Notes under the pieces: generated by a model
What the model saw: only the letters and a program-made list of their open reading frames with translations
Databases searched by the model: none
What the model was told of the DNA's origin: nothing
Part shown: positions 10,016-22,121 of the stretch, one piece after another
How the letters are laid out: each line of letters begins with the position of its first letter
Numbering within the stretch: the stretch's first letter is position 1
Made by a program: the position numbers and the translations under genes
Origin: Candidimonas humi
GTDB lineage: Bacteria > Pseudomonadota > Gammaproteobacteria > Burkholderiales > Burkholderiaceae_B
Length of the DNA: 64,000 bases
Assembly: GCF_019166065.1 (NCBI RefSeq)
Contig: NZ_JAHTBN010000002.1
Location: forward strand, 248,001-312,000
Direction: 5' to 3'

Positions 10016-10632
10016 CCCAGCATCTCCTCGAGTTGAGCGACGGCCGGCTTGGTGATCAGCACATTCTTGTAGTGGATCAGCGACAGCGGATCGGCGTAGC
10101 GCGGTTCGACTACGGCGACATGCGGCAGGTTGCGGGTGGCGAGATAGACGTTCTCGTCGACAGCGTCGGTGATGATGAGCACCGACTCCAGGCCCATGCC
10201 CTTGAGCTTGGCGGCTGCCAGCTTGGTCTTGGGGGCATCCAGCGCGAAGGTGTCGACCACGGCCAGGCGGTCTTCCCGCACCAGCTGGGAGAGGATCGCG
10301 CGTATGCCGGCGCGATACATCTTCTTGTTGACCTTCTGGCTGAAGTTTTCTTCGGGCGAATTGGGGAACGTGCGACCGCCTCCACGCCAGATCGGCGAAG
10401 AGGTCATGCCCGAACGGGCGCGGCCGGTGCCCTTCTGGCGCCACGGCTTCTTGGTGCTGTGCTTGACTTCGGCGCGGTCTTTCTGGGCGCGATTGCCGCT
10501 GCGGGCATTGGCCTGGAAAGCCACCACGATCTGGTGTACCAGCGCTTCGTTGAAGTCGCGGCCGAAAACGGTGTCGGCGGCGGCCACGGTCGCTGCGGAC
10601 TGGCCCTGGTCATTCAGGAGCTTGAGTTCCAT
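10012..10632 (-). CDS. rplD: 50S ribosomal protein L4
   Basis: Protein of 206 residues (E. coli 201). The tunnel loop segment [25 protein letters not shown] is conserved in style. In E. coli L4 represses its own operon through the leader. A leader of about 260 bases precedes rplC here, but I could not identify the L4 target structure in it. The stop overlaps the rplW start by four bases. Confidence 0.97.
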   Translation of the reverse strand: MELKLLNDQGQSAATVAAADTVFGRDFNEALVHQIVVAFQANARSGNRAQKDRAEVKHSTKKPWRQKGTGRARSGMTSSPIWRGGGRTFPNSPEENFSQKVNKKMYRAGIRAILSQLVREDRLAVVDTFALDAPKTKLAAAKLKGMGLESVLIITDAVDENVYLATRNLPHVAVVEPRYADPLSLIHYKNVLITKPAVAQLEEMLG

Positions 10633-10635
10633 GGA

Positions 10636-11325
10636 TTAGGCTCCTTTCTTGGCAGGCGCCTTGACGGCGGGACGCACGACGACGTCGGAGTTCTTGTGGC
10701 CCGGGACGGCGCCCCTGACCAGCAGCAGGCCGCGCTCGGCGTCGACACGCACGACGTCCAGGTTCTGGACGGTGCGGGTCGCGTCGCCCAGGTGGCCGGA
10801 CATGCGCTTGCCGGGGAAAATGCGGCCCGGATCTTGCGCCTGGCCGATCGAGCCCGGCACGCGGTGCGAACGCGAGTTGCCGTGCGAGGCGCGTTGCGAA
10901 CCGAAATGGTGGCGCTTGATGGTGCCGGCAAAGCCCTTGCCGATGGTGGTGCCCGTCACGTCCACTTTCTGGCCCGCTTCGAACACGCTCTCGACGGCCA
11001 CCACGGAACCGGCCGTGAATTCGGCGGCGCGGGCGGGATCGAGACGGAATTCCTTGAGGATGCTGCCGGCTTCAGAGCCAGCCTTGGCATAGTGCCCTGC
11101 CAGCGCCTTGGTCACGCGCGTGGCGCGGCGGCTGCCGTAGGCCACCTGCACGGCGGCATAGCCATCGACTTCGGGCGACTTGACTTGAGTAACGCGATTG
11201 TTGGACACGTCCAGCACGGTTACCGGGATGGATTCACCTTCCTCGGTAAAAATGCGGGTCATGCCGACTTTGCGCCCCACGAGCCCCAGCCGGAAGGCGG
11301 CAGGCGTAGGTGTCGAATTCGACAT
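10636..11325 (-). CDS. rplC: 50S ribosomal protein L3
   Basis: Protein of 229 residues. [19 protein letters not shown] at the N terminus and [24 protein letters not shown] in the central extension are diagnostic L3 motifs. ATG 11325 is preferred to an in-frame ATG 12 bases upstream because GGAG lies at proper distance only for 11325. First gene of this ribosomal block. The usual upstream neighbour rpsJ is 7 kb away, and a candidate promoter lies at 11594-11623. Confidence 0.96.
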   Translation of the reverse strand: MSNSTPTPAAFRLGLVGRKVGMTRIFTEEGESIPVTVLDVSNNRVTQVKSPEVDGYAAVQVAYGSRRATRVTKALAGHYAKAGSEAGSILKEFRLDPARAAEFTAGSVVAVESVFEAGQKVDVTGTTIGKGFAGTIKRHHFGSQRASHGNSRSHRVPGSIGQAQDPGRIFPGKRMSGHLGDATRTVQNLDVVRVDAERGLLLVRGAVPGHKNSDVVVRPAVKAPAKKGA

Positions 11326-11593
11326 CGTTTTCTCCATTCCCGACTGCGATTGGTCGGGGCTGATTGAGCATGATGCGCCAAACTGCGCGAACCACGGTTT
11401 GCAGGCTTCCTGCCTCGGGCAGCAGGCCTGGTAAACCCATCATGCGATTTTGATGTGTGCGTGGAAACTGTGCTGCAAGCCTTCGGGAGCAGCTCCGGGC
11501 AATGGACAAACCCCGCCCATAGCGCCTTAAAGGCTTGCCGCGCAATGCATCCACGCGCGCCAATAGCGGCCAAAAACCATGGCCAAGCTCGCA
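11326..11593 (-). promoter_or_regulatory. long untranslated leader of the rplC operon
   Basis: About 260 bases between the candidate -10 and rplC contain no coding region. On the minus strand there is at least one GC-rich hairpin (CTGCC-CGAG-GCAG region around 11401-11430). A leader of this length before rplC-rplD is where L4-type autogenous control would act; that function is inferred from E. coli, not seen. Confidence 0.45.
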
Positions 11594-11623
11594 ACTGTAC
11601 CATAAATGGCCAAGCGTTGGCAA
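11594..11623 (-). promoter_or_regulatory. candidate sigma-70 promoter of the rplC operon
   Basis: Minus strand: TTGCCA at 11618-11623, 18-base spacer, TACAGT at 11594-11599. It lies between the end of the alpha/beta hydrolase gene and rplC, where a promoter is needed because rpsJ is detached. Confidence 0.5.
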
Positions 11624-11677
11624 GGCCCCGCCAGCTGCTATCGCCGGCTCCCGCGGCAGGGTCCGCGAAGGCAGCCC

Positions 11678-12427
11678 TTATCCAGCCAGGAATTCCCGCA
11701 ACACCGCCTCGAACCATAGCGGCCGTTCGAGGTGGGCCGCATGCCCGCATAGCGGCAATATGCAAAGATGCGCATTGCCCAGTGCGCGGTAGAGCTCCAG
11801 GGCGCTGGCCGGCGGGTGGCTGCGCTCGGCCTCGCCGCTCAACACCAGGGCCGGCGTGGCGCAGCTCCGCAGCTTGTCGGTGTAGTCGGCGTCCTGCGTG
11901 GCTTCGATGGCGGCCGCGGCCCCCTCCGCGCTCATTCCCGCCGCGGCTTCCAGGCAGGCGGCCCGGGCGGCGGTGCTGCGCTCGGCATCCGCGAACCAGG
12001 AATCCACCACCTTGCGGGCGGCGGCTTCGACGCCCTCGGCCCGCAACCCTTGCAGGGTTTGCGCCACGGTCTCGAAGCGCCGGCCGCGGTTCACGCTCAG
12101 GCCCGCGCCGTACAGTACCACACGGTCCAGCCTGTCGGGGTGGCGGCACAGCAGCTCCTGCACCACGAAGCCGCTCATGGAATGGCCGACGACATGCATG
12201 CGCTCAAGCCCCAACTCATCGGCCAGGCCGAACAGGCCGGAAGCGAAATCCTGCAGGCGGCGGTAGGGCGGCTGTCGGCCCGCGGCGCCGAAGCCGGGCC
12301 AGTCGGGGGCGATCAGGTCGAAATCGGCCTGCAGACTGTCCATGAGTCCCGACCAGAACAACGAGGAAGAAGCAAAGCCGTGCAGCAGGACTACCGCCGG
12401 CCCGCTCCCCTTGCGGCGATGGAACAT
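11678..12427 (-). CDS. alpha/beta hydrolase
   Basis: Single-domain alpha/beta-hydrolase-fold enzyme of 249 residues. The oxyanion HG motif is in VVLLHGFASSS, the nucleophile elbow is GHSMSG, and the His is in the C-terminal CGHAAHLERP. The usual acidic residue in a GExD motif reads GEAER, with Glu where Asp is common. ATG 12427 gives a standard start; upstream in-frame sequence lacks similarity. It lies at the end of a minus-strand set with a Bug receptor and a metallo-hydrolase. Hydrolysis of an ester or C-C bond is likely; the substrate is unknown. Confidence 0.85.
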   Translation of the reverse strand: MFHRRKGSGPAVVLLHGFASSSLFWSGLMDSLQADFDLIAPDWPGFGAAGRQPPYRRLQDFASGLFGLADELGLERMHVVGHSMSGFVVQELLCRHPDRLDRVVLYGAGLSVNRGRRFETVAQTLQGLRAEGVEAAARKVVDSWFADAERSTAARAACLEAAAGMSAEGAAAAIEATQDADYTDKLRSCATPALVLSGEAERSHPPASALELYRALGNAHLCILPLCGHAAHLERPLWFEAVLREFLAG

Positions 12428-12471
12428 GGCGGGCGCCCTCTCGGCCGCTCTTGGCTGGCGACTGCCGGAAT

Positions 12472-13440
12472 TCAATTGATCTTCGCGCCGGAGCGGCGCA
12501 CCACATCCTGCCAGTAGGGCGCCTCTTTCTGCAGGTCGGCCCTGAACTGCGCCGGCGTGCCCAGATTCACGAGAAAGCCCTGGGATTCGAGTTTTTTCTG
12601 TATGGCCGGGTCGGACAGCACCTGATGCAGCGCCTGCTGGATGCGGTCCACCACCGCCGAGGGCGTGCCCTTGGGCGCCGCCAGCCCCCACCAGTTGCTG
12701 ACGACCGCATTGCCTATGCCCACTTCGGCAGTGGTGGGGACGTCGGGCAAGGCCGCGAAGCGCTTGGGCAGCGCAACCGCCAGCGCGCGCAGCTTGCCCT
12801 GCGGCAGGTAGGCCGAGGCGATGCCGTAGCCGCCTATGTAGACCTGGATCTGGTTGGCCAGCAGGGCCTGCACGCCGGGCGCGGAGCCGCGATAGGTGAT
12901 TGCCGTCATCTTGCCGTGCACGGCTTCGGACAGCATCCAGCCGGACAGGGCCGGGGTGGTTCCGGCCCCGGGCGTGCCGTAGTTCAGGAGCCCCGGATGC
13001 TTCTCGGCGTAGGCCTTGAAGCCGGCGAAATCGTGCGCCGGCACCTGCGCGTTCAAGTAGATGAAGGCCGGCACGTCCGCCACCTTGGCGATCGGCTCCA
13101 GCGCCTTTAGCGGATCGAACCTCAACTTGTACAGATATTGGTTGATGACGAAATTATTGGTCGCGCCGAACAGCAGCGTATAGCCGTCGGGCGCCGCGCG
13201 CACCACCTCCTGGGTGCCGATATTGCCGCCCGCGCCGGACTTGTAGTCGAGGATCACAGGCTGGCCCAGCGCCTTGTTCAGCCCCGGCTGCAATTGCCTG
13301 AATATGAGGTCGCCCGCCGCCCCCGCGGAATACGGCAGCACGACGCGGATCGGATGATCCGGGTAGGCGGCCTGCGCCGCCGCGCTCGAACCCAGGCCCA
13401 GGACCGCCAGCCACACGCTCAAATATTTCGTCACGCCCAT
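12472..13440 (-). CDS. Bug/TctC family periplasmic substrate-binding protein
   Basis: Receptor of 322 residues. The signal peptide covers about residues 1-24 (hydrophobic LSVWLAVLGLGSSAAAQA, then AYPDHPIRVVLP). Family blocks include GAAGDLIFRQL, DYKSGAGGNIGTQ and YRGSAPGVQALLANQ. GGAG lies before ATG 13440. It sits between the hydrolase and the metallo-beta-lactamase-fold gene, so the three probably form one uptake and hydrolysis operon. The typical PYPAGG motif is altered to PYSAGA, so ligand specificity may differ from other members. Confidence 0.9.
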   Translation of the reverse strand: MGVTKYLSVWLAVLGLGSSAAAQAAYPDHPIRVVLPYSAGAAGDLIFRQLQPGLNKALGQPVILDYKSGAGGNIGTQEVVRAAPDGYTLLFGATNNFVINQYLYKLRFDPLKALEPIAKVADVPAFIYLNAQVPAHDFAGFKAYAEKHPGLLNYGTPGAGTTPALSGWMLSEAVHGKMTAITYRGSAPGVQALLANQIQVYIGGYGIASAYLPQGKLRALAVALPKRFAALPDVPTTAEVGIGNAVVSNWWGLAAPKGTPSAVVDRIQQALHQVLSDPAIQKKLESQGFLVNLGTPAQFRADLQKEAPYWQDVVRRSGAKIN

Positions 13441-13534
13441 CTTGTCTCTCCTTCAAGTTCTGTCCTGGCGGGCCGGCTCGACCAAGCCTGCGGCTCTCCG
13501 GCCGGTCCGCGCGGCCTGCCAGCCCGGCAGGCGT

Positions 13535-14428
13535 CTACAGGTCGATGCGCATCAGATCGTGCGCCAGGCGTAGCGGACCCGCGTAGTTTTTGCGCAGGTC
13601 GCGCACGACCTCGTCCATCAGGTCGGGGCCCATCAGATCTATGGGCAAGTGATTGCCCGCTGCACGCTTGATCACCGGGCTGGTCGAGTCGAAATGGCCG
13701 AAATGCGTGGCCACCAGGCCGCGGACATTGGCGCGCGTGGCGATCTTGCCCAGCTCCAGGGGACTGGTGTGCGAATACGTGCCCACCCCCGATTTGGCGC
13801 GGTGCGCGAGAAACGACTCGGGAAAGGTGCACTCGTGTATCAGCAGATCGGCGTCCTTGGCCAGGCGCACCATGGCTTCGCAGGGCGCGGTGTCGCCGCT
13901 AAAGGCCACTACCTTGCCTTCCGCTTCCAGGCGTATGCCGAAACAATCCGTGATGTCGCTGGGAATGTGCTCGACCAAGTCGACAAAAATCTTCACGTCT
14001 TCGTCCTGGTAGATGAGGCCGGGCGCGACTTCGGTGACTGCCGGCCGCACCGCCTCGATGTTTTTCTGTCGCACGCCGTAGGCGGCACGCGCCTGGATAT
14101 CGACGCGAAAGGCGCCATTCTCGAACGAATGGTCGACGAAGTCTTGCGTGCCGCGCGGCCCGTATACCTGCAGGCGGCCTTCGCGATTGAAGACCCAGCT
14201 CGACAGCACGAAGAATGGCAGGCCGCATACGTGATCGTAGTGCAAATGGCTGATGAACACCCAGCCCACGTCGGCCGGATTGATGTTGGCGCGCACCATC
14301 TGGCGCGTGGAGCCTTCGCCGCAATCGAACAGGTAGTTCTTGCCATTGTCCAGCGTGACAAGTATCGAGGACTGAGCCCGGTCGGGGTCGGGCAGGGCGG
14401 CGCCCGTACCCAGCATGGTGATCTTCAA
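13535..14428 (-). CDS. Metallo-beta-lactamase fold hydrolase, RNase Z-like
   Basis: Protein of 297 residues. The HxHxDH zinc motif HLHYDH is at about 61-66; later ligands are in AFSGDTAP, LIHECTF and ATHFGHFDS. The overall pattern matches the RNase Z/arylsulfatase-like MBL subgroup, but no tRNase exosite arm was recognised, so tRNA processing is not claimed. I prefer the TTG start at 14428 (reads MKITMLGTG) because GGAGACG lies seven bases upstream; an ATG at 14467 is the alternative. First gene of the inferred operon with the Bug receptor and the alpha/beta hydrolase. Confidence 0.82.
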   Translation of the reverse strand: MKITMLGTGAALPDPDRAQSSILVTLDNGKNYLFDCGEGSTRQMVRANINPADVGWVFISHLHYDHVCGLPFFVLSSWVFNREGRLQVYGPRGTQDFVDHSFENGAFRVDIQARAAYGVRQKNIEAVRPAVTEVAPGLIYQDEDVKIFVDLVEHIPSDITDCFGIRLEAEGKVVAFSGDTAPCEAMVRLAKDADLLIHECTFPESFLAHRAKSGVGTYSHTSPLELGKIATRANVRGLVATHFGHFDSTSPVIKRAAGNHLPIDLMGPDLMDEVVRDLRKNYAGPLRLAHDLMRIDL

Positions 14429-14621
14429 GTGCGTCTCCAAAAGTCTGCGGGCCGGACCCGCATGCAATGCAATGCCGGGCCGCCCGGCGGAATCAAGGGA
14501 TCAAAACCAGATCAAGAAGCTCTGACGGAAAACCGTTACGACGAGCCGGACTCGCCACAGATCCACGGCAGGCCCGCCTTCCGGGCGGCGCCTCCATGCG
14601 TAGGAAAAGCCAAAAAAATAA

Positions 14622-14667
14622 TAAAGTACGGTTTTTGATACTTTATGCTTCAAAAAAATTTTGTCAA
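14622..14667 (-). promoter_or_regulatory. candidate promoter with overlapping palindromic operator
   Basis: Minus strand: TTGACA (14662-14667, overlapping the GntR stop), 16-base spacer, TAAAGT (14640-14645). The perfect inverted repeat TAAAGTA-N10-TACTTTA (14622-14628 and 14639-14645) covers the -10. It would drive the MBL-Bug-hydrolase genes and could be the operator of the adjacent GntR regulator. Confidence 0.5.
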
Positions 14668-15434
14668 TGGGTATTGGCCAGGGTTCCCGGCTCTATGCCC
14701 GGATGGAAGCGCGTCTCGACGGACAGATATTTGGCCGGATACAGCACCCGCGCCACGTAGACGACCTCCTGGTCCGCATTGCGCGCCACACGCAATGCCT
14801 GGGCCACCGCCGTGCCGATCTCCAGATGCAGGGTGCGAGCCGCCAGGGCGTCGGCGGCCCGTATGGTCAGGACCTGGGTGGCGGAATGGAGCTCTTCGCG
14901 GAAGTAGCGGTTCATGACGGGCAGCACGGGCTCGGCCTCGAATTCCGCCTTCTTGAGATCGGCCAGGCGCTTTGCCACGTAAACGGTATTGATGCTGTAG
15001 GGAATGTGATCCGTCCAGTTGACCCGCAAGGTCCACCAGTAGGACCCCGCCGACTGTTCCGGCACTTCGAGGGGCAGCGGGCCCACGCCGCTGTCCAGCG
15101 TCACGAAGCGCACTTTCAATTGCTCGATGTGCCGCACCAGCGACTGCCAGTCCGTGGGCAGCATCAGCCAGTGCTCTTTGGCGGCGTCGCCGATGACGAA
15201 GGTGCCCTTGCCGCGGGTGCGCTGGATCAGGCCTTCTTGTTCCAGTTCGTCGAGCGCGGCGCGCACGGTGGCGCGCGACACGCCGTATTCGGCCACCAGC
15301 TCGAGCAAGGTGGGGATGCGGGTGCCAACCGCCCATTCCCCCCGTTCCAGACGAGCCCTCAACACGTATTTAAGCTTGAGCGACAAAGGCAGGCGCGATT
15401 GCTTCCTGAGGGCCGTATGGAGATTTTCGATCAT
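14664..15434 (-). CDS. GntR family (HutC/UTRA subfamily) transcriptional regulator
   Basis: Regulator of 256 residues. The N-terminal winged HTH has GTRIPTLLELVAEYGVSRATVRAALDELE (about 35-65), and a C-terminal UTRA-type ligand domain binds a small effector. The start is uncertain: ATG 15434 and an in-frame TTG at 15458 both lack a good ribosome-binding site. It lies downstream of the ABC ATPase gene on the same strand and immediately upstream of the palindromic promoter of the MBL operon. It could control either or both. Confidence 0.85.
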   Translation of the reverse strand: MIENLHTALRKQSRLPLSLKLKYVLRARLERGEWAVGTRIPTLLELVAEYGVSRATVRAALDELEQEGLIQRTRGKGTFVIGDAAKEHWLMLPTDWQSLVRHIEQLKVRFVTLDSGVGPLPLEVPEQSAGSYWWTLRVNWTDHIPYSINTVYVAKRLADLKKAEFEAEPVLPVMNRYFREELHSATQVLTIRAADALAARTLHLEIGTAVAQALRVARNADQEVVYVARVLYPAKYLSVETRFHPGIEPGTLANTH

Positions 15435-15473
15435 TCCGTCATGATTCTTGTTGAACAAGCTGTCATATTACAA

Positions 15474-16334
15474 CTATCTCTCCGCGTCCGCGCCCGGCGC
15501 CGGCGGGCTCCAGCCGGGGCCGCGGGCCCGCATGAATTCCGCCACGAAAGGGCTGGCCGGCCGGTCCCGGATGTCGTCCGGCGTGCCAGCCTGCTCGACG
15601 CGGCCGTCGCGCAAGATGACGATATGCTGGCCCAGGCCCAGGGCCTCGTCGATGTCGTGCGTCACGAAGACGATGGTCTTGCGCAGGCTGCGCTGCAGCC
15701 CCTGCAGTTGCTCCTGGAGATCGCGGCGGATCAAAGGGTCCAGCGCCGAGAAGGGTTCGTCCATCAGCACGATCTCGCTATCCATGGCCAGCGCGCGCGC
15801 CAGCCCGACCCGCTGGCGCATGCCGCCCGACAATTCGTCGGGATAGCTGCGCGCGTAGCCTTGCAGGCCGACGCGCTCGAGCCAGTCCTGAGCGGCATGC
15901 TGCGCCCGGCCGGCGCCGTCGCCGCGCGCCCGCAGGCCGAAAGCCACATTTTCCAGCACGTCGAGATGAGGCATCAGGCCGAAACCCTGGAACACCATGC
16001 TGACGATATGGCGGCGCAATTGCCGCAGGCCCGCCGCATCCAGCCGCAGTATGTCGCGGCCGCCGATCAGGATTTTCCCGGCGCTCGGCTCGATCAGCCG
16101 GTTCAGGTGGCGCACCAGCGTCGACTTGCCCGAACCCGACAAGCCCATGATGCAGGATATGCGCCCCGCGGGCAGCGCCATATCGACCCCCGCCAGGCCT
16201 ACGTGGCAGCCCATCCGGGCCTGCACTTCCTGCTTGGCGGCGCCGGCCCGCAGCATGGCCAGCGCACGCGGCTGCCGGGCGCCGCCGCCGAACACCTTGT
16301 ATACCTCGCGCACCTCGATCGCGGCCTCAGCCAT
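15474..16334 (-). CDS. Glycine betaine/choline-type ABC transporter ATP-binding protein
   Basis: ATPase of 286 residues of the ProV/OpuAA type. Walker A GLSGSGKST, the signature LSGGMRQRVGLARAL, Walker B IVLMDEPFSALDP and the THDIDEAL switch are present. The N-terminal extension with a region before Walker A that discusses MGCHVGLAGVDM is typical of ProV. It stops soon after the nucleotide-binding domain, so the CBS domains of ProV are missing. ATG 16334 has a strong AAGGAGGGG site and overlaps the permease stop by eight bases, showing coupling. Confidence 0.88.
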   Translation of the reverse strand: MAEAAIEVREVYKVFGGGARQPRALAMLRAGAAKQEVQARMGCHVGLAGVDMALPAGRISCIMGLSGSGKSTLVRHLNRLIEPSAGKILIGGRDILRLDAAGLRQLRRHIVSMVFQGFGLMPHLDVLENVAFGLRARGDGAGRAQHAAQDWLERVGLQGYARSYPDELSGGMRQRVGLARALAMDSEIVLMDEPFSALDPLIRRDLQEQLQGLQRSLRKTIVFVTHDIDEALGLGQHIVILRDGRVEQAGTPDDIRDRPASPFVAEFMRARGPGWSPPAPGADAER

Positions 16335-18270
16335 GCCGCCCCTCCTTTCCCGGGGAGCGCCGGCCGCGGCGCGGGCGGCCATAGGCTTGGGTAATGCGGT
16401 CTATCACTATCGCCAGCACGACGATCGCCAGGCCGGCCTGCAGCCCCCTGCCCACGTCCAGCGTCTGGATGCCCGCCAGCACATCCTCGCCCAGGCCGCG
16501 CGCGCCGATCATGGACGCCACCACCACCATGGCCAGCGCCATCATCGTCGCCTGATTGATGCCGGCCATGATGCTGGGCCGGGCCAGCGGCAGCATAACC
16601 CGCAGCAGCATCTGCCGGCGCGTGAGGCCGAAGGACTGCGCCGCTTCGACGATCTCGGCATCCACCTGGCGCAAACCCAAGGCAGTCAGGCGTATCAGGG
16701 GCGGCAGCGCATAGACCACGGTGGCCAACAGCGCCGGCACCATGCCCAGCCCGAACAACATCAGCACGGGAACCAGGTACACGAAACTCGGCAGAGTCTG
16801 CATGATGTCCAGCACCGGAGCCAGCAGCCGCTCCAGCCAACGGTAGCGCGCCGCCAGGATACCGGCGGGGATGCCCAGCACGACGGCGCATACGGTAGCC
16901 ACCAGCACCAGGGAAAAGGTCTGCACCAGTTCTGTCCAGAGGCCGAGCGCGCCGATGGCATACAGGCCCGCCGCGCAGCATAGGGGCAAGATCCAGCCGC
17001 GGGAGGCCCGCCAGGCCAGCAAGGCGGCAAGCACCAGCAGCACCCATGGAGGCAGGCCCAGCAGTAATCGCTCCACGGGCAGCAACACCCACGCCAGGAC
17101 GGCGTTGCTGGCGGCATGCAAGCCCGCACCGTAATCCTTGACCGCGGCGGTCAAGCGGCGGTTCACGTAATCGCCAAAGGACCACGTCGGAAAAATGGAC
17201 TTGTGCCCCCCGGCCGCGACAGGCCGGGCTTGCGCCGCATGCGCCAGGCCCAGCGCCTGATCCAGCCGCCGCGCCCGCTCGGCGGGCATCCACGACTGCC
17301 ATACGTCGCGGTGCGTGCGCAGGAAACCGTCGGCTGCCTGCTCGCCCGGCTCGTGGCTGCTGCTCATGGTGTAGATCATCATGTCCAGCAAGGCCGGCTC
17401 GAACTGCACATGGGCGAACAAGTCCATCAATTGCGGATTGCGCCGCGCGAACGGCGTCGCGACGGCGATGGCCAGGCGTGCGGTCAGGAAATCGGTTGGG
17501 CAGGGCTTGCCTTTGCCGCTGATCATGGCGTCCCAGCATGCCTGGTCGAAAGGCGGCATGCCGATCTTGTGGAACTTGTACTTCGCCATCAGCGCCGTCG
17601 GCTGCCAGTAATAGAACAGTATCGGCTTGCCGCGGTCGTAGGCCGAGCTGATGGCCGAGTCCAGCGCCGCGCCGGTGCCCGCCCGGAAATTGGTGTAGTA
17701 GCGGTCGAGCCCGAACAGGTGCAGGTAGCGCGTATTGAATTGCTCGCAGGTCCAGCCTATGGGGCAATTGAGAAAGCGGCCCTTGCCCGGGTCTTCGGGG
17801 TCGGTGAACAGCCCCGCGTAGCGCGCGAGCGAGCGCCAGTCGTCCAGGCCGGGGGCCTGGGCCCGGATGCCGCGCGCCGGATCGCCATGCACCACGTAGT
17901 CGGGCACGTACCAGCCTTGCTGCGCGCCGCCTTCGAGCGTATTGCCGACCATGCGCACGGTGCCGGCCTTGACGCCGCCTTCGATGATGGCCGAGCGGCC
18001 CGACCATTGTTCGGCTATGACCTGCAGATCGCCCTGCGTGAGCGCGGTCTCGGTGGCCGCCGGCGTGCCCGGCACGGTTTCGGTCTTGCAGCCGTATGCC
18101 TTGCGCAGGATTGCCTGCAGCAGGCTCATGGTGAAATCGGCGCTTTCCCAGCCCTGCTGCGCAAAGCGCACGGGCTGCCCGCCATTGCATTCGGCGGCCT
18201 GCGCATGGACGCAGCAGGCCGGCAGCAGGCACGCCAGCCACAAACCCACGCATGCGAGGATACGCGTCAT
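16327..18270 (-). CDS. Fused substrate-binding protein and permease, betaine-type ABC importer
   Basis: Protein of 647 residues. Residues 1-24 form a Sec signal; about 25-370 match the OpuAC/ProX ligand-binding fold (AQQGWESADF, IAEQWSGRSA, YYWQPTALMAKY). From about 385 onward come hydrophobic segments of a ProW-like permease with the EAA loop VEAAQSFGLTRRQMLLRVMLP. Such receptor-permease fusions are known in the OpuA/quaternary amine class, usually with the receptor at the C terminus; here it is N-terminal. The ATPase gene overlaps its end. Substrate is likely a betaine, choline, or other quaternary amine; histidine-type (HutXWV) substrates remain possible. Confidence 0.85.
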   Translation of the reverse strand: MTRILACVGLWLACLLPACCVHAQAAECNGGQPVRFAQQGWESADFTMSLLQAILRKAYGCKTETVPGTPAATETALTQGDLQVIAEQWSGRSAIIEGGVKAGTVRMVGNTLEGGAQQGWYVPDYVVHGDPARGIRAQAPGLDDWRSLARYAGLFTDPEDPGKGRFLNCPIGWTCEQFNTRYLHLFGLDRYYTNFRAGTGAALDSAISSAYDRGKPILFYYWQPTALMAKYKFHKIGMPPFDQACWDAMISGKGKPCPTDFLTARLAIAVATPFARRNPQLMDLFAHVQFEPALLDMMIYTMSSSHEPGEQAADGFLRTHRDVWQSWMPAERARRLDQALGLAHAAQARPVAAGGHKSIFPTWSFGDYVNRRLTAAVKDYGAGLHAASNAVLAWVLLPVERLLLGLPPWVLLVLAALLAWRASRGWILPLCCAAGLYAIGALGLWTELVQTFSLVLVATVCAVVLGIPAGILAARYRWLERLLAPVLDIMQTLPSFVYLVPVLMLFGLGMVPALLATVVYALPPLIRLTALGLRQVDAEIVEAAQSFGLTRRQMLLRVMLPLARPSIMAGINQATMMALAMVVVASMIGARGLGEDVLAGIQTLDVGRGLQAGLAIVVLAIVIDRITQAYGRPRRGRRSPGKEGRHG

Positions 18271-18307
18271 GCCGCCTCCCGCGGATGTTTTTCTCTGCTT
18301 CTATAAG

Positions 18308-18338
18308 CAAAAACGCCATGCTCGAAAGCATGGCGTTT
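18308..18338 (-). terminator. intrinsic terminator after rpsJ
   Basis: Minus strand: 12-bp perfect stem (AAACGCCATGCT / AGCATGGCGTTT) with a 4-base TTCG loop, followed by a T run. It ends the str-rpsJ transcript 24 bases past the rpsJ stop. Confidence 0.88.
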
Positions 18339-18361
18339 TCAAAGCTGACTGCAGGTACAGC

Positions 18362-18673
18362 TTACTGCAACGCGATTTCCACGTCCACACCGGCCGGCAG
18401 ATCCAGGCGCATCAGGGCGTCCACGGTCTTGTCGGTAGGATCGACGATGTCCATCAGGCGCTGATGCGTGCGCATTTCGAACTGGTCGCGCGACGTCTTG
18501 TTCACGTGCGGCGAACGCAGCACGTCGTAGCGGCGGATCCGCGTCGGCAGCGGCACCGGGCCACGGACGACGGCGCCCGTGCGCTTGGCCGTTTCGACGA
18601 TCTCGGCGGCCGACTGGTCGATCAGCTTGTAATCGAACGCCTTGAGGCGAATGCGGATTTTCTGGTTTTTCAT
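18362..18673 (-). CDS. rpsJ: 30S ribosomal protein S10
   Basis: Protein of 103 residues, exactly the usual length; also the NusE antitermination factor. [21 protein letters not shown] and the C-terminal [23 protein letters not shown] are conserved. It lies 64 bases after tuf and is followed by a strong terminator, so it belongs to the str transcript. The rest of the S10 cluster starts 7 kb downstream at rplC. Confidence 0.97.
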   Translation of the reverse strand: MKNQKIRIRLKAFDYKLIDQSAAEIVETAKRTGAVVRGPVPLPTRIRRYDVLRSPHVNKTSRDQFEMRTHQRLMDIVDPTDKTVDALMRLDLPAGVDVEIALQ

Positions 18674-18737
18674 GGGTGTTTCCTAAAGAACGAATGCGGC
18701 GGGAGCGAAGCGCCCCCGCCGAAGGCGGGCGAGTGGC

Positions 18738-19928
<1,191 letters not shown>

Positions 19929-20003
19929 GATTTATCCCGTCAAATATTTTCAAGGAAAATAAAAAATTCATCCGCCCGCGCTGTGCGGCGGGCGAAACCT
20001 CGT

Positions 20004-22106
<2,103 letters not shown>

Positions 22107-22121
22107 GTTTGTATCCTTGGA

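Noticed and set aside
13535-14428. Naming the MBL-fold gene as RNase Z (rnz)
   Set aside because: The zinc motifs fit but no exosite arm was recognised, and the operon context is transport/hydrolysis, so only a family-level call is given.
16199-18331. Minus-strand 710-codon frame overlapping the betaine permease
   Set aside because: Out-of-frame reading of the 16327-18270 gene; lacks hydrophobic segments and transporter motifs that the true frame has.
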